From an uncultured Eubacteriales bacterium (GTDB lineage: Bacteria > Bacillota > Clostridia > Oscillospirales > CAG-272): 64,000 nt of DNA. Numbering within the stretch: position 1 is the stretch's first letter; each line of letters begins with the position of its first letter. The notes beneath the pieces are model-generated. The model saw only the letters and a program-made list of their open reading frames with translations, did not search any database and had not been told where the DNA came from. The stretch covers positions 33,646 to 97,645 of the forward strand of contig CATWNM010000003.1 of assembly GCA_958352145.1 (NCBI GenBank), read 5' to 3'. Made by a program: the position numbers and the translations under genes. Positions 34,219 to 41,639 of the stretch are shown here, piece by piece.

Positions 34219-34311
34219 CTGCAAAGCCTTACCGCCGTGGACGCACCGCCGGCGGCACCTCCGATTACGGCTGTTTCCATATATTATCGCTTTTATAAAG
34301 GAGTTGTGCAT

Positions 34312-34986
34312 ATGACGCGGGACATGTTTGAACCGGTTTACCAAGAAATATTTCCTTTTTGGGATGCAATTTCCGAAACCGACAAGGATTTCATCTGTCA
34401 GCATTCGGCAGCCTTGACCTATCCTAAAGGTGCAAATATTCACGACGGCAATGAATGCTCCGGCGTTATTCTGGTCCGTTCGGGAAGTCTTCGGCTATAT
34501 ATGATGTCCGAGGAGGGCAAGGACATCACCCTATACCGTTTGCACAAGGGGGATCTGTGTATGCTGTCCGCTTCCTGCGTTCTGCAGTCCATTACGTTTG
34601 ACGTATTTGTAGACGCCGAAGAAGACAGCAAGTGCTATATCATCGGCGGCTCCGCATTTGCAGCAGTTTCCGAACGCAATCCGCAGATAAAAATATTCGC
34701 GCTTGAAACTGCGGTCAGCCGTTTTTCCGATGTAATGTGGGTTATGCAACAAATTCTCTTTATGCGTATGGACAAAAGGCTCGCCATCTTTTTATCTGAC
34801 GAAGCTGCAAGAAAGGGTTCCGACACCTTAACGATCACGCACGAACAAATCGCCAAATATATGAGTTCTGCCCGCGAGGTTGTGTCAAGAATGCTAAAAT
34901 ATTTTGCAAACGAGGGCATTATAGAGGTTTCCCGCAAAGGCATTAAAATTACCGATAAGAAAAAATTACGCAAGTTCGCCCTCTAA
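34312..34986 (+). CDS. Crp/Fnr-family transcription regulator
   Basis: 224 residues from ATG 34312 (AAAGGAG 8 bases before). The N-terminal cyclic-nucleotide-binding-like beta barrel includes LTYPKGANIHDGNECSGVILVRSG and GKDITLYRLHKGDLCMLSASC. The C-terminal HTH is LTITHEQIAKYMSSAREVVSRMLKYFANEGII. The recognition helix has R-E-V-V-S-R, the Crp pattern (Arg180, Glu181, Arg185) for TGTGA half-sites, unlike the Fnr pattern (V/A-E..SR) for TTGAT. No N-terminal Cys cluster for an Fe-S centre is seen. A TGTGA-N5-TCACA site lies before the convergent thioredoxin gene, whose 3' end overlaps this gene's end by 21 bases. Confidence 0.9.
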   Translation: MTRDMFEPVYQEIFPFWDAISETDKDFICQHSAALTYPKGANIHDGNECSGVILVRSGSLRLYMMSEEGKDITLYRLHKGDLCMLSASCVLQSITFDVFVDAEEDSKCYIIGGSAFAAVSERNPQIKIFALETAVSRFSDVMWVMQQILFMRMDKRLAIFLSDEAARKGSDTLTITHEQIAKYMSSAREVVSRMLKYFANEGIIEVSRKGIKITDKKKLRKFAL

Positions 34987-35283
34987 CATCGCAAGAATTT
35001 GAGATTTTGGTCTTGCACCTGCCGACTGATTTACAATTTTACCATCTTTCATCACCACAAGCATCGGAATACTGGAAACGCCAAAAGCGCCTGCCAGTTC
35101 CGGCTCGCTGTCCACATTGATTTTGCCGACAAGATACTGCGGATTTTCCTCTGCAATTTCATCGACGAATGGAGAAACCATACGGCAGGGACCGCACCAA
35201 TCGGCGTAAAAATCAAGGAGAACGGGTTTATCGCTATTCTTGATTAAATCAAAATTATTTTTGCTTACACTAAGTACTGACAT
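34966..35283 (-). CDS. trxA: Thioredoxin
   Basis: 105 residues. The active site is FYADWCGPCRMV (about 26-37). SIPMLVVMKDG contains the cis-Pro. The fold and length match canonical thioredoxin 1, which reduces protein disulfides with thioredoxin reductase. The promoter upstream contains a Crp-type site centred about 41 bases before the predicted start point, so the neighbouring Crp/Fnr-type regulator probably activates it. The 3' end overlaps that regulator's end by 21 bases in convergent orientation. Confidence 0.95.
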   Translation of the reverse strand: MSVLSVSKNNFDLIKNSDKPVLLDFYADWCGPCRMVSPFVDEIAEENPQYLVGKINVDSEPELAGAFGVSSIPMLVVMKDGKIVNQSAGARPKSQILAMLEGELA

Positions 35284-35319
35284 CGTTTATTTCTTCCTTT
35301 CTTTCTTTGTTATGACTGT

Positions 35320-35361
35320 AGTATACACCGTTATTTTTTGTTTTTCTGTGATGAAGTCACA
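35320..35361 (-). promoter_or_regulatory. trxA promoter with a Crp-type site
   Basis: The -10 box TATACT occupies 35325-35320 on the minus strand; no good -35 hexamer is present. TGTGATGAAGTCACA (35347-35361) is a symmetrical Crp/Fnr-type site whose centre is about 41 bases from the expected start point, the class II activator position. Confidence 0.75.
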
Positions 35362-35474
35362 AATTCTTGTCCAAAACAAAAATCCACCGGATTATGGTTC
35401 TGCCTATAAACCGGCAGATCGTTTCTTTGACGAACCTCTTTTGAACCGCGCCTCGCGCACGTGATTTTTTATAC

Positions 35475-35503
35475 AAAAAACCGCGCAGACTTTCCCTGCG
35501 CGG
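35475..35503 (-). terminator. Terminator of the small-protein trio
   Basis: CCGCGCAG and CTGCGCGG around a 7-base loop; the minus-strand tail is a run of T. It is the last of three hairpins after the trio operon. Confidence 0.8.
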
Positions 35504-35509
35504 TTCAGC

Positions 35510-35538
35510 CTGCCGGAAAACCAAAGGGGTTCCGACAG
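35510..35538 (-). repeat. Hairpin with CAAAGG loop, copy 3
   Basis: CTGCCGGAA (35510-35518) pairs with TTCCGACAG (35530-35538), one mismatch, loop AACCAAAGGGG. It lies between the GC-rich stem 35542-35565 (CATCGGAC/GTCCGATG) and the terminator 35475, the same three-part order as at 22.8 kb. Confidence 0.55.
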
Positions 35539-35599
35539 TTCCATCGGACAGAAACCCGTCCGATGCAGCTTTCGAAAAGGATTTGCCAAGCGCCCGCCG

Positions 35600-36079
35600 T
35601 CAGATCAAAAGCAGCATGGCCAAAATCAGCACAATATCCTCGTTGCCTTCTTTCCCCATCAAAAGTACAATCAGGCCGATCAGTAAAAAATCTTCCAGAT
35701 CAAAGCCTGCCTCCCCGCGTCCGCGCAGCGCCTCAAATAGGCAAGTTAACGGATTTTTTCCGCCTTTTCCCGCACAGCCGCCGCAGCTTTCTTTCCGGCA
35801 GTCCGGCGTATCTTCGGGCGCAGATTCATGCGCCGCGCACGCAGTTTCTTTCGACGCCTCGCTTTCCGGCTTTTGCGCATTCGCCTCCGGTATTTTCACA
35901 GATGCCGGCTGTACCGGAAGATTTTGTGAAACGCGTACCGGCGTTTCCGTTGGCTGAGGCTGAGGTTTTCCCTCTCCATACACCGGCCCGGCCGCCGGCA
36001 TAACCGGTACCGGCATAGGTCCCGTCATACCGGGCCGGAACGCGTTTCCACTATAATTTTTCGGCACGCTGATGTACAT
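35600..36079 (-). CDS. Conserved clostridial small protein with hydrophobic C-terminus
   Basis: 159 residues. The first 85 are low-complexity, rich in Pro, Val, Glu and Lys (GPMPVPVMPAAGPVYGEGKP). A Cys/Gly cluster (CRKESCGGCAGKGGK) follows, then FDLEDFLLIGLIVLLMGKEG and IVLILAMLLLI, which form a short hydrophobic region. Families with the D-LEDFLLIGLIVLLL ending occur in Clostridia near sporulation-related genes, but I know no function. The start overlaps the stop of the gene before it as TAATG. The low-complexity part may be disordered or wall-exposed. Confidence 0.7.
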   Translation of the reverse strand: MYISVPKNYSGNAFRPGMTGPMPVPVMPAAGPVYGEGKPQPQPTETPVRVSQNLPVQPASVKIPEANAQKPESEASKETACAAHESAPEDTPDCRKESCGGCAGKGGKNPLTCLFEALRGRGEAGFDLEDFLLIGLIVLLMGKEGNEDIVLILAMLLLI

Positions 36080-36519
36080 TAAATCACCTCCGAAAGCAGA
36101 TCGATCAGAGTGGACACCTTGACAATATAGTCAAGTGCCTCTTTGCGCCCGTCCGACAGATACGGCTTCAGCGCATTCAGGAGCGCGCAGCGCCGGGAAA
36201 GCCCCGGATGCGTATGTTTTCCACCGCCGCCGCCCGAGGAGAGCAGTCCGGCCGCAAGCGACGCGACATCCGGAACGCCTTGTTTTTCGCCCGGCGGGGT
36301 CTGCGCAGCGGCGCTTTCGCCTCCGTCTGCGGCATCCTCCGCAGACGGCTTGACAGAACCAGAGGCTTCCGACTTTTCCGCTTTCATCTCGGCCATGACC
36401 GGTGCAAGCGCTTCCATGATGCGCGGCAGCTTCGAAGCAATTTCCGGATTCTGAAGCAGGGAGGAAAAACCTCCGCCTGCAAGAAGGTTCTCTATGTTCT
36501 TATCCGATGCTTCCTGCAT
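36079..36519 (-). CDS. Small clostridial protein, YabA-like context, unknown function
   Basis: 146 residues. An N-terminal helical part (about 1-45, SDKNIENLLAGGGFSSLLQNPEIASKLPRIMEAL) is followed by a low-complexity Ala/Glu/Ser linker and then the conserved-looking end HTHPGLSRRCALLNALKPYLSDGRKEALDYIVKVSTLIDLLSEVI. It starts with AAGGAG 6 bases upstream and directly follows the 72-residue gene. No known domain. The end region looks like an amphipathic helix pair. Confidence 0.68.
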   Translation of the reverse strand: MQEASDKNIENLLAGGGFSSLLQNPEIASKLPRIMEALAPVMAEMKAEKSEASGSVKPSAEDAADGGESAAAQTPPGEKQGVPDVASLAAGLLSSGGGGGKHTHPGLSRRCALLNALKPYLSDGRKEALDYIVKVSTLIDLLSEVI

Positions 36520-36522
36520 AAC

Positions 36523-36741
36523 TCACTCCTTGCGGTATCCCTCGAGAATATCCTTTGCATGCGCGATGTCGTCGTCGGTCGCGCCCAGCATCGCCTGGCG
36601 AAGCGCGGCGAGCTGCGCCTGGTCAAATGTAACCGTTCCGATGTCGACGCCGGAAGCCGCCGCGATCATACGGATGGAAGCCATAAGAGATGCATCATCC
36701 ATCGCAGCAAGCTTCGCCATCATATTTTTATCGATTTTCAT
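36523..36741 (-). CDS. Small conserved protein, 72 residues, first gene of the trio
   Basis: From ATG 36741 (AAAGGAG 9 bases upstream); the longer upstream frame has no ribosome site. Sequence MKIDKNMMAKLAAMDDASLM then a helical acidic body with AQLAALRQAMLGATDDDIAH. Probably all-helical and cytosolic. Only 3 bases separate it from the next gene, so the three are co-transcribed. Function unknown; similar trios occur in Clostridia near sporulation-type genes. Confidence 0.68.
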   Translation of the reverse strand: MKIDKNMMAKLAAMDDASLMASIRMIAAASGVDIGTVTFDQAQLAALRQAMLGATDDDIAHAKDILEGYRKE

Positions 36742-36814
36742 GGAAATTTTCTCCTTTATGTGATAGAATGACTCTGGTACAGTATATGCAAAGAAGAAAG
36801 ACGGGGAAACGGTT

Positions 36815-37315
36815 TTGAAAAAAATTTTGGTTTTATCCGATATACATGGAATTTCTTCCCGTGCGGTGCACGCCCTGCGTACGCACCCGGAATACGGCAC
36901 GGTATGTTTTCTGGGGGACGGAATACGGCAGATCAGCCTGTTGAAAAAAGAACATCCCCGTACATGGCACATCGTTCGCGGGAACTGCGATCTTTCATCC
37001 GACGGTGATTATCCCGAAGAAGCGCTGATTGAAGCGGAAGGCAACCGAATCTTCCTGACGCACGGGCACCGGTATTTCGTCAAACGCGGCGAGGACCATC
37101 TGCTTGCGGCCGCGGCGGAGCGCGGCGCCGACATCGTACTGTACGGGCACACGCATATCCCCGCCGCACACTACGACGCCGCGCACGGCGTCTACCTTTT
37201 CAATCCCGGCAGCATCGGCGCCCCATACGACGGAAACTTCACGTACGGCCTGCTTACGATCAGCGGGACCAACGTGCTCTTTTCCATCGGAAAAGAAGCT
37301 TTGGGGAACAAATGA
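36815..37315 (+). CDS. YfcE/MJ0936-type metallophosphoesterase
   Basis: 166 residues. Motifs of the calcineurin-like family: ILVLSDIHG (Asp and His), FLGDGIRQ (GD), IVRGNCDLSSDGDYPEE (GN-D), IFLTHGHRYFV (GH) and VLYGHTHIPAA (GHTH). Metal ligands are all present. YfcE-type enzymes are manganese-dependent phosphodiesterases; the in vivo substrate is unknown. Divergent from the trio, with a 73-base gap. The next gene is gpmI after a small hairpin. Confidence 0.92.
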   Translation: MKKILVLSDIHGISSRAVHALRTHPEYGTVCFLGDGIRQISLLKKEHPRTWHIVRGNCDLSSDGDYPEEALIEAEGNRIFLTHGHRYFVKRGEDHLLAAAAERGADIVLYGHTHIPAAHYDAAHGVYLFNPGSIGAPYDGNFTYGLLTISGTNVLFSIGKEALGNK

Positions 37316-37323
37316 AAAGAGCC

Positions 37324-37350
37324 TGCTGAAAAATCTTTGTTTTTTCAGCA
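37324..37350 (+). repeat. Hairpin with CTTTG loop, copy 4
   Basis: TGCTGAAAAA (37324-37333) and TTTTTCAGCA (37341-37350) enclose TCTTTGT. It follows the phosphoesterase stop by 9 bases and could end its transcript. No separate GC terminator stem accompanies it here. Confidence 0.6.
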
Positions 37351-37389
37351 AACTGCGAAAATTATGAAACAATTTTTGCTTCAAGACTC

Positions 37390-37431
37390 TTGAAATTCCC
37401 ATTTTTTAGGATATACTATTAACAGTATATC
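37390..37431 (+). promoter_or_regulatory. Promoter and palindrome before gpmI
   Basis: TTGAAA (37390-37395), 16-bp spacer, TATACT (37412-37417). The -10 box lies in an 8-bp inverted repeat GATATACT-ATTAAC-AGTATATC (37410-37431), which may be a repressor site. The start codon is at 37448 with AAGGAG upstream. Confidence 0.6.
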
Positions 37432-37447
37432 GGCAAGGAGAATCTAT

Positions 37448-39100
37448 ATGAAAAAGACACTGAAAAAAGCAGCTTTCCCGGGCGTCGAGGGGCCAGTTCT
37501 GACCATCGTCATGGACGGCGTGGGACTGGCTCCGGCCGGCGAAGCCAACGCAGTGGCCGCGGCCAACACACCGACGCTGGATTGGCTGATGAAAACCTAT
37601 CCCATGGTGACACTCCGCGCGCACGGAACGGCGGTGGGTCTTCCCAGCGATGACGACATGGGCAACTCCGAAGTTGGGCATAACGCGCTCGGCGCGGGAC
37701 AGGTCTTTGCGCAGGGGGCAAAACTGGTATCCCAGTCGATCGAAAGCGGAAAACTTTTTGCAGGAAATACATGGAAAGACCTGATTGGCAATGTAAAAAG
37801 CAACCGTTCCACCCTGCATTTCCTCGGCCTGTTTTCGGACGGCAACGTCCATTCGCATATCGACCACCTGCGCGCAATGATCGAAACAGCGAAAAAGGAG
37901 GGGATAGCGCGGGTGCGCGTACACATCCTGATCGACGGGCGCGATGTGGGAGAAACCAGCGCACTGGACTATATCCTCCCGTTTGAAGCATATCTCGACA
38001 GCCTGAGAAGCGACGCGTTCGATATCAAAATCGCTTCGGGCGGCGGCCGCATGCAGATCACAATGGATCGCTACGAAGCCAACTGGGGGATGGTTGAGGC
38101 CGGCTGGCGGACGCATGTGCTCGGCGAGGGACGGCAGTTTGCCAGCGCCGCCGACGCCGTAAACGCTTACCGCGCGGAACTCGGCGTGATCGACCAGGAT
38201 CTCCCGCCCTTTGTCATCGCTGAAAACGGCGTGCCGGTCGGTACGATCGAGGACGGCGACAGCGTGATTTTCTACAATTTCCGCGGCGACCGTGCGATCG
38301 AAATCTCCCGTGCGTTTGACGAGCCTGATTTTGATAAATTTGACCGCGTGCGCCATCCGAAAGTCGTCTACGCCGGCATGCTCGAATATGACGGCGATCT
38401 GCATATCCCGAAGCGCTATCTGGTCAATCCCCCCGAAATCACCAATACGATGGGCGAATATCTCACAGGCACCGGCATTTCCATTCTCGCCATGTCGGAG
38501 ACCCAGAAATACGGGCATGTTACGTATTTCTGGAACGGAAACCGTTCCGGCAAATTCGACGATACGCTGGAAACCTATATCGAGATCCCCTCGGATACCG
38601 TACCCTTTGAACAGCGCCCCTGGATGAAGTGTGCGGAAATCACCGATAAACTGATCGAATGCCTCGAAAGCGGAAAATACCGCTGCCTGCGCGTCAACTT
38701 TCCAAATGGGGACATGGTTGGCCATACCGGCAATTTTGTCGCCACACAGTGCTCCATGGAAGCGCTCGATCTTTGCCTTGCCCGCATTCTGAAAGTAGTG
38801 GACAAACTGCACGGCGCGGCGATCATTACCGCCGACCACGGCAATGCCGACGAAATGTACGAACTGGATAAGAAAAGCGGCGCGGTCAAGCGCAGCGCGG
38901 ACGGAAAGCCAAAGGCAAAAACCAGCCATACGCTGAACCGCGTGCCCTGTGTGATCTACGACAATTTTACCGCCGGCAGTTACACCGTCAAAAAAGACGA
39001 CGGTACGTTCGGACTTTCAAATATTGCGGCAACCACGGTCAATCTGCTTGGTTATGAAGCACCCGAGATGTGGGACGCCTCGCTGATCGATTTAAAATAA
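37448..39100 (+). CDS. gpmI: Cofactor-independent phosphoglycerate mutase
   Basis: 550 residues. Nucleophile Ser74 is in DDDMGNSEVGHNALGAGQ; Asp23 in TIVMDGVGLAPAG binds metal. ILIDGRDVGETSA, NFRGDRAIEISRAF and TADHGNADEMYEL with the final ligands are typical. It interconverts 3- and 2-phosphoglycerate through a phosphoserine intermediate using two Mn ions. The size (550, a little over the usual 510-515) comes from inserted segments in the C-terminal region (KKSGAVKRSADGKPKAKTSH). It is monocistronic between its promoter and a strong terminator. Confidence 0.96.
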   Translation: MKKTLKKAAFPGVEGPVLTIVMDGVGLAPAGEANAVAAANTPTLDWLMKTYPMVTLRAHGTAVGLPSDDDMGNSEVGHNALGAGQVFAQGAKLVSQSIESGKLFAGNTWKDLIGNVKSNRSTLHFLGLFSDGNVHSHIDHLRAMIETAKKEGIARVRVHILIDGRDVGETSALDYILPFEAYLDSLRSDAFDIKIASGGGRMQITMDRYEANWGMVEAGWRTHVLGEGRQFASAADAVNAYRAELGVIDQDLPPFVIAENGVPVGTIEDGDSVIFYNFRGDRAIEISRAFDEPDFDKFDRVRHPKVVYAGMLEYDGDLHIPKRYLVNPPEITNTMGEYLTGTGISILAMSETQKYGHVTYFWNGNRSGKFDDTLETYIEIPSDTVPFEQRPWMKCAEITDKLIECLESGKYRCLRVNFPNGDMVGHTGNFVATQCSMEALDLCLARILKVVDKLHGAAIITADHGNADEMYELDKKSGAVKRSADGKPKAKTSHTLNRVPCVIYDNFTAGSYTVKKDDGTFGLSNIAATTVNLLGYEAPEMWDASLIDLK

Positions 39101-39140
39101 CACGATTTCCACCTATATAAATAAGCCAGATAGGGACAAT

Positions 39141-39187
39141 AAAAAAGCAGGCGCTTGGCGGACAAAACCGCAAGCGCCTGCTTTTTT
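39141..39187 (+). terminator. Terminator of gpmI
   Basis: AAAAAAGCAGGCGCTTG and AAGCGCCTGCTTTTTT with an inner GCGG/CCGC stem and one bulged base. The A and T flanks also serve the convergent PTS IIC gene. Confidence 0.88.
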
Positions 39188-39215
39188 CGCAAGGTATAAT
39201 TTTAGAAAACGTGAT

Positions 39216-40241
39216 TCACGACAGGCGCATATAGCCCGCCTTAACCCAACCGAGCTTGCGCACGACGAGGTCAAAGCCGAGCGTGAGCAGGGCGGGAAGC
39301 ACAAAATGCATCAGCAGCACCATCACAAAAGAAGGAATGGACACGCCCATCGCTTCAAATGCGCCAAACTGCCCGACAAGTCCCGACGTGCCCATGCCCG
39401 CGCCAATTTTGGTATTGGTCATATGCAGCACCGCCGTAGACACGGGGCCAAGAACGGCAGACGCAAGCGTCGGCGCAATCCAGATCTGCGGATGCCGCAG
39501 AATATTGGGAAACTGAAGCATCGAGGTTCCCACGCCCTGCGACACCGCGCCGCCAAGCCCGTTGTCGCGAAAGCTGGCCGCGGCAAAACCGATCATCTGA
39601 CAGCAGCAGCCAACGCAGGCGGCACCGGCCGCGATGCCATCGATACCGATCGAGATGCATAAGGCGGCCGAAGAAATCGGGGCAGTCAGCACAAGCCCCA
39701 CAACGACAGAAACAACGATCCCCATTGGAACCGGCGCGTATTCGGTCGCGCTGTTGACAAAATCCCCGAGAAAGATCATAAAACGATTGATGTACGGCCC
39801 GACAAAAATGCCCGCGAGGCCGCCCGTGATAATGACGGTGGCCGGGGTAAGAATGATATCCAGCTTGGTCTTTCCGGCGACGAGAGACCCGATCTCCGCA
39901 CCGATCACAGCCGCGATATACGCGCCGATCGGGCCGCCGAGCGCATAGCCGAGCGCGCCGGTTACCGCGCTGGTAAACAGGACAAGCGGCTTAGCGCCGA
40001 GCGCATAGGCGATCGCCACACCGATCGCACAACCGATGACCGGTGAAGAAGCGTTTCCGATATCGGCTGTAAACTTTGTAAGAAAGCCCATATACGGAAT
40101 CTTTGAAAGCTGGTTGAAGATCGTGCCAATGATCAGCGAGGCAAACAACCCCTGCGCCATCGCACCCATCGCACTGATAAAATACCGATTGAAAAATCCT
40201 TTGACGCCGTTCATGAGTCGAATCCCCCACCTTTTATCCAT
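39216..40241 (-). CDS. PTS transporter subunit IIC (EIIC_2 family)
   Basis: 341 residues from ATG 40241 (GGAAG 8 bases upstream). About ten TM segments. Landmarks are IIGTIFNQLSKIPYMGFL, TPATVIITGGLAGIFVGPYI and TNTKIGAGMGTSGLVGQFGAF, which match the PTS_EIIC_2 type, membrane subunits that lack the phosphorylation domain. The substrate and partner EIIA/EIIB are not in the window. The family also acts without a PTS in some genomes. Transcribed alone, convergent with gpmI. Confidence 0.82.
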   Translation of the reverse strand: MDKRWGIRLMNGVKGFFNRYFISAMGAMAQGLFASLIIGTIFNQLSKIPYMGFLTKFTADIGNASSPVIGCAIGVAIAYALGAKPLVLFTSAVTGALGYALGGPIGAYIAAVIGAEIGSLVAGKTKLDIILTPATVIITGGLAGIFVGPYINRFMIFLGDFVNSATEYAPVPMGIVVSVVVGLVLTAPISSAALCISIGIDGIAAGAACVGCCCQMIGFAAASFRDNGLGGAVSQGVGTSMLQFPNILRHPQIWIAPTLASAVLGPVSTAVLHMTNTKIGAGMGTSGLVGQFGAFEAMGVSIPSFVMVLLMHFVLPALLTLGFDLVVRKLGWVKAGYMRLS

Positions 40242-40284
40242 GCTGTTTTCTTCCATCAATTGTAAAAAAACAAGATTAAATTGA

Positions 40285-40312
40285 TTATACAGGAATTATT
40301 TTTGCAAATCAA
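40285..40312 (-). promoter_or_regulatory. Promoter of the PTS IIC gene
   Basis: On the minus strand TTGATT (40312-40307), 16-bp spacer, TATAAT (40290-40285). Confidence 0.65.
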
Positions 40313-40345
40313 TAGGAATATCGCATAGAAAACAAGCCGCAGGGT

Positions 40346-40374
40346 TTGACTTATCCTGCAAAATGTGCTAAGAT
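40346..40374 (+). promoter_or_regulatory. Promoter of the CPBP protease gene
   Basis: TTGACT (40346-40351), 17-bp spacer, TAAGAT (40369-40374). The leader to the start codon is about 150 bases, GC-rich and foldable. Confidence 0.6.
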
Positions 40375-40530
40375 AGTGTGTAGTATGATAAAAAATGCCG
40401 CCTGTCAGGACGGCTTTACTTCGTTTGCCCGGCGGCACGCCCCGCCGCTGAAACGCAAGCAGCGCAGCAAAGCGCCCGGATGAAAAAGGCGCCGGTTTAC
40501 ACGGCGTCACTTGATGCTTGAGGTGATCTT

Positions 40531-41541
40531 TTGAACTACAATGAAATATCGCATAACCCTGATTTAAAAGCCGCGCGCAGGCAATTTTCCCGGCTGGGCG
40601 GCATTCTTGTGCTGTTTTTCGCCATTGTTTTGCTAGTACAGACCGCGGCAGCCGTGTTTTTGCAGCTGCTTTATCCAAACGGGAACGTCCCGGACTGGAT
40701 TCAAATCGCGCTGTCGTTTGGCTCCATGTATCTCTGCGGTTTTCCTGCGTTTCTCTGCGCCGCGGCCAGACTGCCGGCTAAAGCGCCCGATCAGGGCAAG
40801 CTTAAGATATCCGATCTGCTGATCGCATTTTTGATCTCGGTGCCGTTGCTCTACGCAGGCAATCTGCTCGGCAACCTTGTCGGCGGCCTATTTGGCAGCC
40901 TGACTGGTTTCGAGCCTGCAAATACGACGATCGAAATGGTTTTGTCCATGAATATGTGGCTGGAACTTTTCCTTGTCGTCTTTCTCGGTCCCTTTGTAGA
41001 AGAATTCATGTTCCGGCGCGTTCTGCTCGACCGCACGCGCGCTTACGGGGAGAAAAACGCGCTGATTTTCTCCGCGCTGTTGTTCGCCTTTTATCATCTA
41101 AACGTTTACCAGTTTTTCTATGCCTTTTTCATGGGTCTTTTGCTCGGTTATCTGTACCTGCGCACCGGACGCCTGCTCGCCGTATGGTGCGTACACGCGG
41201 CGGTCAATTTTTTCGGTTCCACAATCCCGATGCTGCTGATCCGATACGGCGGGTATGCGGAACTGCTTGCCCGCATGGACGCGCCGGAGGAAATGATGCA
41301 GTATCTGGCTGAAAATCCGCTGTCTATGCTTTGGGTCATGCTCTACGGCTTCACGGTTTTTACGCTTTTGATTCTTGGATGCGTATTTTTCGCCCTCTGC
41401 CGAAAAAAGATCGTCTTTAAAACCTCCGAAAAGCAGCTTCCGCGCGACAGTGAAGCCACGGTCTGCTACGTCAATCCAGGCGTCATCTGCTTTATCGCCG
41501 TCACTCTGCTTTTGACCATCCTCAACCAAATCGCCTTATAA
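40531..41541 (+). CDS. CPBP-family intramembrane metalloprotease
   Basis: 336 residues with a TTG start at 40531; GAGGTG lies 5 bases before. Eight or so TM helices. The family motifs are FVEEFMFRRVLLDRT (EEx3R, about 150), LFAFYHLNVYQFF (HxxN/F) and CVHAAVNFFGS (HxxxN), which bind zinc. CPBP/Abi proteins include CAAX prenyl proteases and bacteriocin self-immunity proteins. No bacteriocin gene is nearby. The C-terminal TM ends with VTLLLTILNQIAL. Confidence 0.88.
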   Translation: MNYNEISHNPDLKAARRQFSRLGGILVLFFAIVLLVQTAAAVFLQLLYPNGNVPDWIQIALSFGSMYLCGFPAFLCAAARLPAKAPDQGKLKISDLLIAFLISVPLLYAGNLLGNLVGGLFGSLTGFEPANTTIEMVLSMNMWLELFLVVFLGPFVEEFMFRRVLLDRTRAYGEKNALIFSALLFAFYHLNVYQFFYAFFMGLLLGYLYLRTGRLLAVWCVHAAVNFFGSTIPMLLIRYGGYAELLARMDAPEEMMQYLAENPLSMLWVMLYGFTVFTLLILGCVFFALCRKKIVFKTSEKQLPRDSEATVCYVNPGVICFIAVTLLLTILNQIAL

Positions 41542-41570
41542 AATCCCTGAAAAAGCAATGGAAGCGCGGA

Positions 41571-41601
41571 ACCGCCGGGAAACGAAATGTTTTCCGGCGG
41601 T
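41571..41601. terminator. Terminator between convergent genes
   Basis: ACCGCCGGGAAA and TTTTCCGGCGGT around CGAAATG, with a T-rich tail on the plus side. Shared by the CPBP gene and the acyltransferase gene. Confidence 0.65.
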
Positions 41602-41639
41602 TCTCTGCGTTTTTGCTGAACTGCGCAATGTTTTGCCGT

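Noticed and set aside
37406..38929. Long minus-strand frame (507 residues) opposite gpmI
   Set aside because: Shadow of gpmI; no start context and unnatural composition.
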